DNA of 64,000 nucleotides from Sepioteuthis lessoniana (taxonomy: Eukaryota; Mollusca; Cephalopoda; Myopsida; Loliginidae): positions 79,308,316 to 79,372,315 of the forward strand of contig OY757921.1 of the NCBI GenBank assembly GCA_963585895.1, read 5' to 3'. The notes below the pieces were generated by a model. It ran no database searches. It was not told where the DNA came from and was given only the letters and a program-made list of their open reading frames with translations. Positions within the stretch are counted from its first letter, which is position 1; each line of letters begins with the position of its first letter. Both the position numbers and the translations under genes were made by a program. This document shows positions 55,872 to 64,000 of this stretch, piece by piece.

Positions 55872-56030
55872 CACTCTCTTACATTTTGACTTCCAGAGAC
55901 AACACTCTCTCTCTGTCTTTCTCTCCATTTTGATTTACAGAAACAGCACACTCTCTCATTCTCTCACATTTTAACTTCCAGAGACAGCATTCTCTTTCTC
56001 TTCATTTCGACTTCTAGAAACAGCTTGACC
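55872..56030. repeat. Minisatellite, about 42-bp unit, four copies
   Basis: Units share CACTCTCTC... then ACATTTTGACTTCCAGAGAC. They are imperfect, and the last copy is the most divergent. From 56031 to 56739 I see only AT-rich sequence. Confidence 0.8.
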
Positions 56031-56751
56031 GTGCCAATTAGTAAGACACAACTCAATACGCGTAACATGGGTGCGTATACATTCTGCAACCTTTTTCTTT
56101 CCTGTTCTGCCTTCTCGGTTAGACTTTTTCCAGTCTCAAACACAGCCTCAGAAATTTCGTCAAACCCCGAAAGAGACAAACAACCAACATAGGGAGAAGA
56201 CACGTTCCTACAAGAATACATTGCTATATTCCTGTATATTGATACATAGCACGAAATATTTAGTCAACATACATTTTATAGTCTACAGGATACTTTCAAT
56301 ATTTAGTCTTTTTCCAAAATGTCCATGTTAGTTACACACATACCCACACGCACACACAGAGGAATATTCAACAGACTATATTAGAATATCTAACAAAACC
56401 AAAACAACATTCACCACAAGACAACATTTTTTTCAGCGCAAGCAATAAGGACCTATCTAAAAATGTCCCCAAAGATGACATTTTGTCATTCTTAGGAGAA
56501 ATAAAATCATCCCCAAAATTATATACATAAATATAAATAGTACCAGACAAAGTAATTATATTTTTAAATAACCCATATCGTTAATACGAAATATTAAGAA
56601 AGAAAGAAATAATCTCTAAAATTACAGCACAAAAATATAAGTATGAACTTATAATGTACGCGATTTCCTAACCTTTAAGTATAATATAACCCTAGACAGA
56701 CTGAAATATCGTTAAAATCAATCAGTCGAATTGCAGATGAGTTTTAGATTT

Positions 56752-56969
56752 GGTTTGGTTTCTTTTTTTGGGTTATTTAGTGCCAAAGCCATTCTCCTAG
56801 GAAAACAGTTGTGGTACTATTTAACCCATAGCTGGGAGGATAAGGGGGTTCATACCTTTCCCAAGGGTATTTGCCCGAAAGTAAACGTAATAGCGCGACT
56901 GGCGTACGAACTCGCTTACTACGATTCCGCAGTCCATTGCTTTAACCATTACCCCACAAGGACACCCCC
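56752..56969 (-). repeat. SINE-A with 12-bp exact target duplication
   Basis: Minus-strand head GGGGTGTCCTTGTGGGGTAA, with a slight deletion in the shared tail. It is flanked by AGTTTTAGATTT at 56740-56751 and 56970-56981. Confidence 0.9.
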
Positions 56970-57239
56970 AGTTTTAGATTTAGTTCTATGGCAAGTTCTT
57001 TAAAAAAATGTCATGAGAACTGGAATCGGCCTCGATGGAGGGGTGAAGTTGCGAGCTCTCATACACGCTCTAGTTATTTCACAAAGTTTTTGTTTGTGGG
57101 TAATACTGTACGTTTGTTTCTTCTAACCACTTTTACCGATGAAGAAGCGTAGAGGGGAGATTAAATCGGCAATCTGCTGTTTTCCCGTGGAAATTGCGTA
57201 AATTTTCATGGGCTGGATTTGCTGGCTCCATACCCACTG

Positions 57240-57400
57240 GTTTTGAATTCTGAAGTTTTTTCCTTCTCCTTGACCGGTTGCCTTAACAAGGCTAAACAGC
57301 CAGTCTATCCAACTATTTACTTATAGTCTTGTGGGGGAAGGACTGATGGCGTTCTGAGGGATATTAACGTGAAGTGGTCAAGGATTTGAATTCCACTTCA
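57240..57400 (-). repeat. SINE-D fragment
   Basis: GAAGTTTTTTCCTTCTCC and CCTTAACAAGGCTAAACAGC match the 3' half of SINE-D reversed; the head is lost. Confidence 0.55.
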
Positions 57401-58858
57401 AGCCTCGTTTTTTCTTTAGTATGTCTGTATGTGGAATTTATAAATGATGACGTACAATAAAAGAGGGTTTTTTTTCGTTTTTTTTTGGGGGGGCGGGGTT
57501 CTTTTGTTGTGTTTTTTTTAAATTCTGGGGAGAGGTGTTTTGTTGTTTTCTGTTTTGTTTTGTATTCTGTCTTTTGTTTTTAGTTGTTTGTTTGTTTGTT
57601 ATGTTCTTTTGTTTTTTCTTCACATGAGGTGAATGAATAATCAATATTGTTTGCAGCAGAAGAAGAAGTGTGGAACGAATTATGCTTAGGGCTCTATGAA
57701 GGCTTGAATTGTCTCTGCTGCTATTCCTTTGTGGTGTTTTAACACGTACATAGCAGCAGCAGCAGCAGCCTGGATTAATAAAAAAAATAATAATAGAATA
57801 CACTTGTATGGCCAAAAAATTTTGCAAATGACTACTTGGCGTTGTGTTATATGCTCATAATCAGAACAACACAACGAAGAAGAAAGACGAGCGAAGATTC
57901 TTTATAAAATATATTTGTACCTCTCACTTTATTTGTAAGGGTTCGAAAAGAGTTACTCAAGGTTTGCGTTTGAGAGGGAGCTGGAGGCCGAACAGAAACT
58001 GCAATATTTTGACCCCGCTCTTATGGCCGTCAGCGTTGTGTCTTTCTCGTTCTCCTGCACTGCTCAACCGGAGGCCCAGAGGCCCACTCTACTGGGTGAT
58101 GGCTTTCTTTACTGCATCTTATCAGCATCTTCTCTGGACCCCAATTCAATCTTACCACATCTCGTCTATAACTCCGTCTGATCTCTAACTGGAACTCTCT
58201 GACTTCTGTCTTGACTGAGTTATATAATAGTTCAACGTCCACTCAGTCGCCTACTCGATTTTTGGAATCGCATGTTGGATCATCCTCAAGCGAAAATAAC
58301 TGTCATGCAGTTCACAGGTCACTCTCTTCCGGTGCATCAGTCTATGAGTGTACCATGGGAATTCTTTAGCTCGTCCCATTTCATCAGCCAATTTCCGCCG
58401 ACGCGATTTCCTCTCATAACTGCCATTAGAATGTGTCACCTCCTTTCGGTGCATCACCTTGGAATGGCATTTTTGGCCGGCTCGAAGCCCAAAATACAAC
58501 AGTTGTCAAACCTGATATAAACGCAAGTGCGCAAAAGCCGCTCTCTTCTTACCACGTGCGACTTGCTTTGAAACAAACCTGACTGATCCCGCAGAACAGG
58601 AGCTTTTCGTCCCTAACAACCTTCAGTGGCATTGAACACGACACCATAGGACAATACATTTCTTAAATATGTAGATCTTTACATAAAACTTTCATCTCTC
58701 TTACATGTACGCGCACTAAGGACTTTTCAATCCGCACAAAGACATTCACTCTATTAAGTTTGCTAAGGCAATAAAATATGTTGTTAATCTGTCATGAATT
58801 GTCCTTGCATTCATCTGTACAAGGAAACAATGTTTAACTAACAACCATTCCTCTACAC
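57401..58858. other. Unassigned; T/G-rich tract then LTR-like block
   Basis: 57460-57620 is T-rich with GTTTT runs, and a (GCA)n run lies at 57751-57768. Sequence at 57840-58530 is less AT-rich, with several overlapping short frames and no recognisable protein, like a long LTR. No second copy or target duplication was found. Confidence 0.3.
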
Positions 58859-59225
58859 GATCATCATCATCATCATCATGTCGTGCCACTAACATGGATA
58901 TCCCTGACCTCTCTCGCCACTTCATCATTCATCGCTTTTGGCAGGTCTTCAGGGCTACATCCCGTATCCTCACATAGCTGCTGTATGTATGTTCGAGCTG
59001 GTCGTCCGGCTTTTGCACGGCCATGTGTGGGGGTCCATAAGAGTACATCACTGATGAGTTCGTCCTTGCTTCTCCAGCAGTGTCCTACGTGTCTGGCTCG
59101 TCTAACTTGTATATTTTTCGTGATAGGAGGCAAGTGGCCGTACAGCTGGTGTCTTGTGGGGTGTTGCCGCCAGGACTTGTTCAATATTGCTCTCAACATT
59201 CTTATGTAATTGCCGTCTAGCTTCT
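58859..59225 (-). pseudogene. RTE-like LINE C-terminal end with GAT tail
   Basis: The minus strand reads MLRAILNKSWRQHPTRHQLY, GHLPPITKNIQVRRARHVGH, CWRSKDELISDVLLWTPTHG and AKAGRPARTYIQQLCEDTGC to SGTT. It ends in (GAT)n at 58860-58878. The 107-codon frame is uninterrupted, so it is one of the youngest copies here. Confidence 0.88.
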
Positions 59226-59558
59226 TACACGATAATTGTTGTTAAATTTGCGTGAACATTTCGTTCACTAAGTGTAATGATTTTTATGAGGCGGAAGTAC
59301 AAGAATAATGAAAAATAAATTTTACTTTCAGAGTTGACGTTAGTGAAACTGGTTAATTTTAACAAATTTTGAAGGTTTCTGTTTTCTTTCTTTTACGAAA
59401 CTGTCTTTTCTCCTCCTTCCTCACGTCTACTTCTCTCTTTCACGGTATTTTCTAAGTGCAGCGTAGTCTGGTACAAGGCTACCGTAATGGGCCACTCATG
59501 AAGAACACTGTCGAATTGTTGCGCAAGACAAACATGTTAACCAACGACCAATGATGAG

Positions 59559-59637
<79 letters not shown>
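59559..59637. repeat. (CT)n(CA)n compound microsatellite
   Basis: About 23 CT followed by 16 CA dinucleotides. Sequence between 59226 and 59558 holds nothing I recognise. Confidence 0.95.
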
Positions 59638-59639
<2 letters not shown>

Positions 59640-59769
59640 TTAGAGCCCTTGGTAGAGGGAAAACTTGAGATAAAAATACCAAGTTTTCTTTATTTCATAC
59701 AAGTTTTAACGAACTATTTCCAAGTTCTTATTTCGGAAATCAATATAAACTTTGTTGTTTTTTGTATTG

Positions 59770-59791
59770 TATTGTTTTTTTTTTTCTTTTG

Positions 59792-59822
<31 letters not shown>

Positions 59823-59860
59823 GTTGTTAGTTTTGTTTTTGTTTTTCTTTCTTTCTTTGC
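59770..59860. repeat. (GTTTT)n-rich low-complexity tract
   Basis: Repeated TTTTG units on the plus strand. 59861-60048 is AT-rich. Confidence 0.8.
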
Positions 59861-60045
59861 TTTTTTTAAGAAACTATTATGAATATTTAATTAGCATTAA
59901 AATTTTTAGACATTTTTTTTTTTATTTTAAAAGTCAAAACAAATATGTTCACTATTTTCGTTTTAAAGAAGTTTTCAGCTCTTTTCCAAATACTTTTCTC
60001 GTTCAATTCTCAAATCGTTAAAAAAAATCCTTCAGATTATAAATA

Positions 60046-60048
<3 letters not shown>

Positions 60049-60109
<61 letters not shown>
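60049..60109. repeat. (CT)n microsatellite
   Basis: About 30 uninterrupted CT dinucleotides. Confidence 0.95.
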
Positions 60110-60113
<4 letters not shown>

Positions 60114-60309
60114 TGTTATCTTAAAGTTTTGATTCTCCTGTGAATGGCAACCGCGCCACGTGATTCCGTGACGCTGAAAGTTCGCGTCATACTTCTTCAT
60201 CTGCCATTGGGGATCCCAGAAAGAATGTGCTGCTATCGATGTTCCTGCAAATAAACCCGAGAATTAACAAGGATGAACACTGTTTAAGCCTATAATTGTT
60301 AACAACAAA

Positions 60310-60412
60310 TAACACCTATCTAATACCAATAATTCATGCACAATTACATGGTTTAAAGTATTCTTATATAATACTAATAATCCGTACTCAATTATATGGT
60401 TTCAAATGATGG
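60310..60412 (-). repeat. Fragment of SINE-C internal block
   Basis: ACAATTACATGGTTTAAAGT and ATATAATACTAATAATC match the internal units of the divergent SINE-C at 3832-4668. 60413-61147 shows no clear feature, apart from an 88-codon plus-strand frame (60942-61208) antisense to the predicted gene end. Confidence 0.55.
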
Positions 60413-61147
60413 TTTCTATTTTCTCCAGCCCCAATATCGAAATGAAATGTATGTTTTTGTTTTTTCTTTTAATTTTTTGTATTTTGTTTGTGTCTGAATA
60501 AATAAAGATAACGTAAAGTTATAATATTATTATCATATTATTATAATATCATTAGATAATGTAAAGTTAGAATAGTAGTTGGAGGGTAAGTGGCCGTCGT
60601 AATTAAGTGGGGAAAGGGTCAAGGGTTGTTCGGAAGTGAAGAGTGAACATAGGAGAAAAATAGAATAACCTTCCTCGTGAAGTGACTAACTTTTAAAATT
60701 AAACCACTTATCAATAATAAGGAGACCCAAATAATATTACATTCTTAAAAGCAGAGCAAAATTCACAATACAAGGAGGGTACCGAATAGCCCAGAGTTTA
60801 AAATACAAAATACCTGTTATAAAGTAAAGTAAAAAAAATGAAGAAAAAAGAAGTCCACTTGGGATTTTAAGATAATAAATGGTCCATAGTAAAACTGTCG
60901 CAGAAAGAAAATTGAATTTTTTGTTTGGCGCGTAATTTAATTTGACCGTTAGAGTTGCCGAACATTTTCACCCAATCAGGATGACTTGTCCTATTCAGCT
61001 CGAACCATATTTCCTAGCAACACCAAAAATTGAAGAAAGTCCGCCAATATCTCTCTCGCTCAGAAATCCCCAAAGGGAACGGACGTCTATTCGTCTGTTC
61101 CCGAATTGTAGTAGCCTCATCAACCACTATGAGGAGAGCAATCTAGT

Positions 61148-61187
61148 TTATGGATCCCTTCGGTCTATTCTTCTAGACCAAAGGATT
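61148..61187 (-). CDS. Predicted last coding exon of the mucin-like gene
   Basis: The acceptor TTTTTTATCTAG is followed by bases that continue the split Arg codon and encode ILWSRRIDRRDP, then TAA. The result is a very short basic cytoplasmic tail after the membrane segment. It is supported only by phase and splice consensus. Alternatively the large exon reads through its donor to a stop at 61460. Confidence 0.35.
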
Positions 61188-61499
61188 CTAGATAAAAAAA
61201 CAAATTAGATGATACACTCTAACAACTTCCTACCTTCTTTCTTTACTACGAGACAGCATACCAGTGTGAACCCCTATACGTCTTCGTTCTTCTCCACTAC
61301 CTTTATTTTCCATCAACATTTAGCGAGGGGATAACTACCAACGAAATACCAACGTAATACCAACGCCACCAAAGTAATACCAACAAAAACTACAAAACAT
61401 AAGGTTTGTTGCTTCTTTAGTTTATAACTATTTCATATGTGAACATTCACAACATCCATTCATAAACCCCATATCCTCAAAAATAAATTAATAACTGAC

Positions 61500-62999
61500 C
61501 TTTTCTTCGTGATGACTACCATCGCTATTGAAAATACGATAATGGCCGGAATCCCTATTACTAAAGACAGCACAAGTGGCCAGAAATAAGCGTCTTCTTC
61601 TTCTTGGACCTCGTTCTCATGAGTGCGTTGCGAAAGAAACGTTGTAGTCTCGTTTTCCAATGTTGAATTGGTCGACGTGTTTGCCGGTACTGATGAATTT
61701 GAAATCGTAACGTTCTTCCAAAAACTAGTTGTCAAAGCAGAAGTGGTTACCGACGTCGACAAACGGCTTGACCAGGTCGGAGACTCAGATATAACCGTCA
61801 CGATTCTCCTGGTCGTTACTGGTGTTTCGTACGTTGGTGTTTTAGACGTTGCTAATGATAACGAACTTGTGATTTCTTTTATTGTTGTTGTCGTCGTAGG
61901 CTGAGATGAACTTGTGGTTACTGCCGAACGACCATAATCAGTGCTCTTTTGCTTAGACGTCGGGGTCCTTTCCGGAAATGTCGTTTGCTGTTGGGTTCTT
62001 GTTGTCTGAATTGTAGATCCTGTTAATGAAGATGCAGTTGATTCTACATCGGTGGATATTGTCGTTATAATATTTGTGTCAGCGGCTGAAGTTCTTAACG
62101 GTGAAGTAATATGCTTGCTCTTTGAAGTTTTATAAATTGTGGTTGAAGTTTGTTTTACTTTTGGTTTTAAGTCTGTTGCGATTATAAGCGTTGTGGTGTC
62201 TGTGGTAGGAAGGGAAGATAACTCTGGTTGTCTTGATGTTCTTATCTGCGGATCTGTAGTTGTAGATATCCTGAATGGTTTCACTGTTTGATAAGTTGAT
62301 GCAAGAGCTTTTGTATTGAGTAAAGATATCACTTTCCCTTGTTTTGAGGTGAATTCGGCTTTGGTTGAAGATTCTAAGACGGGTAACTCAATTGCAGTGT
62401 TCCGACTTGAATTTGGTATCACAGACGTAGACGAAGAGATAAAATTCTTCCTAATGTCCGTTGGTGTCAGGCGAAAGGAAAAAGACGATACAGAACTGAT
62501 GTTATTTAAGAGTTGAGGATTCAAATTTGAATCGAGATCACTTTTTTTACGAACTGTATTTTCCGTAGATTTTACGTTCCCAGATTTATTCTTGTCTCTA
62601 TTCTCAGAGGTTTCACCGAGAAGCTGGGCTGGTAAACTTGTGCCGTCTAGATGTGGGTTGTTTAATGAGTCCCTGGATACAGTTTCGAGTCTTTTATCTA
62701 TCGTGGTATTTGTCTTTTCGGTGTCATTCAAGAACGCAGCCTGCAAAAACTTTCTGCCGAGCTTCGTTGCTTCTTGTAATGATCCAAATGGCGTCAAATC
62801 TGATTCAGATTTTGACTCTGTGAAGGACTCTAGGGACAATTTACTGTCTCTTTTTAATGCTGCTCGTCTCCTGAGGTCATCTTGAAAACTTCTTGACAAT
62901 ATGGCGCCGGTTAAAATTGTTTGCCTGCTGTTTTTATTTAATAATTTTCTATCTGATTCCTTCAAATTTCTTGGTCCATTTTCATAACCAACAAGCACC
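61500..62999 (-). CDS. Mucin-like single-pass membrane protein, main exon (1500 nt)
   Basis: The acceptor TTTTCATTTACAG and donor AAAAG|GTCAGT bound exactly 1500 nt, split-codon phase at both ends. The exon encodes 500 codons without a stop. The first 110 residues are charged (DDLRRRAALKRDSKLSLESF). About 320 residues of Ser/Thr-rich sequence follow (TTDTTTLIIATD, TSSSQPTTTTTIK), with many NxS/T sites such as NVTISNSS near the end. Then come an acidic NEVQEEEDAYFWP, a transmembrane helix (LVLSLVIGIPAIIVFSIAMV) and KK, the layout of a heavily O-glycosylated type I surface protein. I do not recognise a family. A signal peptide must lie in an upstream exon. Confidence 0.75.
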
Positions 63000-63074
63000 C
63001 TGTAAATGAAAAGAAACTCTGAATATAATATATAAACACTGAAAAGAAACTCTGAATATAATATATAATATTCA

Positions 63075-63541
63075 GACCTGACCGATAAAATGAAATACTG
63101 TTTCTTCCAAGCAGTGGTCGTGTCGATACTGCTGTATGGATGCATTACATGGAACCTAAAAAAACGTATGGAGAAAAAGCTTGACAGCAACTACACAAGA
63201 ATGCTGCGAGCAATATTGAACAAGTCCTGGAGGTAGCACCCCACAAAGCAGCAGCTGTACGGCCACTTAGCACCCATCACGAAAAATATCCAAGTTAGAC
63301 GAACCAGATATCCGGGACACTGCAGGAGAAATGGGGACGAACTAATAAGTGACATACTCCTGTGGACCCCTTTTCGTGAACGAGCAAAGGCAGGACGACC
63401 AGCTAGAACCTATATACAACAGCTCTGTGCAGATACGAGATGTAGACCTGAAGACCTGCCGGAAGCAATGGACGATAGAGAGGGATGGCAAGAAAGAGTC
63501 AGGGATATCCGTGCTGATGCCGTGACATGTTGATGATGATA
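63075..63541 (+). pseudogene. RTE-like LINE 3' end in intron of the mucin-like gene
   Basis: Plus strand: TVSSKQWSCRYCCMDALHG in a shifted frame, then PITKNIQVRRTRYPGHCRRN, ELISDILLWTPFRERAKAGR, ARTYIQQLCADTRCRPEDLP and REGWQERVRDIRADAVTC, with GATGATGAT at the end. Stops and frameshifts are present. It lies antisense to the gene and provides spurious upstream codons to its open frame. Confidence 0.8.
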
Positions 63542-63839
63542 TAATATAGCATATATATATAAATATACATACATACCACTAAAATCGTAACCCAAACATC
63601 CTGATTACCTAAATCTTCTTACGAAAAATATTCAAGATGCGTAAGATGATACAGTACGAAGATATCATTACGCCGCTGGATTATAGTGAAATACAATTGC
63701 ACGACAGTTGTGCTACTAGTCTGGGTTTGCATAGTTACAGACCTGTGTTAACCATGGCAAGATAACTGGTGACTATATAAACTGCAGGTTTTATTTCTAA
63801 GTACTTCCCCTTAGACTATTCCCATCAAAGAATAACTAC

Positions 63840-63924
63840 CAGTCAGAAGAGGTATGATGCTACAGTTTCCTTCTCCCAGAAGGGTTGTCTTTGTCATGGC
63901 TTTGTCATTAGAGTGGAACCACTC
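63840..63924 (-). CDS. Possible upstream exon of the mucin-like gene
   Basis: A strong acceptor (CTCTCTCTGTGCAG), a single open frame encoding EWFHSNDKAMTKTTLLGEGN and CSIIPLLTG, and a weak donor (ACTG|GTAGTT). The donor phase does not fit the 1500-nt exon, so another exon would be needed between them, or this is not an exon. The pyrimidine tract is part of a (GA)n microsatellite at 63931-63948. Confidence 0.3.
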
Positions 63925-64000
63925 CTGCACAGAGAGAGAGAGAGAGATGTAAGTAAATCAATAATTCCAAAGCCGAATGACAAAAAAGTATCTAGTTTAC

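Noticed and set aside
57844-58520. Overlapping frames of 80-114 codons on both strands as a gene candidate
   Set aside because: No frame shows codon bias, domains or splice signals. The block looks more like an LTR or non-coding repeat, but I could not prove that either.
63000-63190. Upstream extension of the mucin-like frame to an ATG at 63190
   Set aside because: It reads through an RTE-like LINE relic and a duplicated AT-rich segment; a strong splice acceptor at 63000 marks the real exon edge.

Overview
The window looks like nuclear DNA from a mollusc, most likely a coleoid cephalopod such as an octopus. It is AT-rich and intron-rich, packed with microsatellites, tRNA-headed SINEs, 5'-truncated LINE ends and decayed DNA transposons. 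The organism call is inference from repeat style and gene structure. No rRNA, free-standing tRNA, CRISPR array or prokaryotic operon was seen.

Left half (about 500-35,000), minus strand: the 5' half of INTS9, the Integrator complex subunit with a metallo-beta-lactamase/beta-CASP fold. I located eleven coding exons by splice signals and protein similarity: 34859-34851 (start codon), 28312-28185, 22729-22660, 16841-16773, 15541-15402, 13183-13097, 11747-11627, 8540-8451, 5630-5586, 3782-3671 and 686-506. Their phases join into one frame of about 350 codons. The remaining exons lie beyond the left edge. The introns are almost solid repeats.

Four recurrent SINE types are labelled here. SINE-A has a tRNA-like head and a tail reading GGCATTAAATAACC...GGTTGATATGCC. 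SINE-B has a tRNA-like head and ends in TTACT-type repeats. SINE-C has a head starting GCCCAGTTGGCTGGGGC, an expandable internal block and the same tail as SINE-A. SINE-D has a tRNA-like head and a central block shared with SINE-A. Also present are short mariner derivatives that keep only a DNA-binding domain, a deleted mariner with intact inverted repeats, a deleted BEL/Pao element, a Jockey/I-like LINE end, solo LTRs and a fold-back element.

Middle (35,000-49,000): little host coding sequence is visible. The main feature is a Ty3/Gypsy LTR retrotransposon at 42831-48184 on the minus strand. It has paired 240/241-bp LTRs, a GTTCA target duplication and a broken gag-pol. It interrupts a transposase reading frame and itself carries a 612-bp insert.

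Right part (49,000-64,000): more SINEs, four same-orientation fragments of a LINE C-terminal region resembling restriction-like-endonuclease LINEs (50.7-53.3 kb), further RTE-like LINE 3' ends with GAT tails, minisatellites, and a minus-strand gene near the right edge. That gene has a 1500-nt exon encoding a Ser/Thr-rich mucin-like ectodomain and one transmembrane segment. Its identity is unknown.

The strongest results are the INTS9 exon reconstruction, several nested insertions dated by target-site duplications, the modular sharing of parts among SINE families and a LINE, and the mariner family reduced to its DNA-binding domain.
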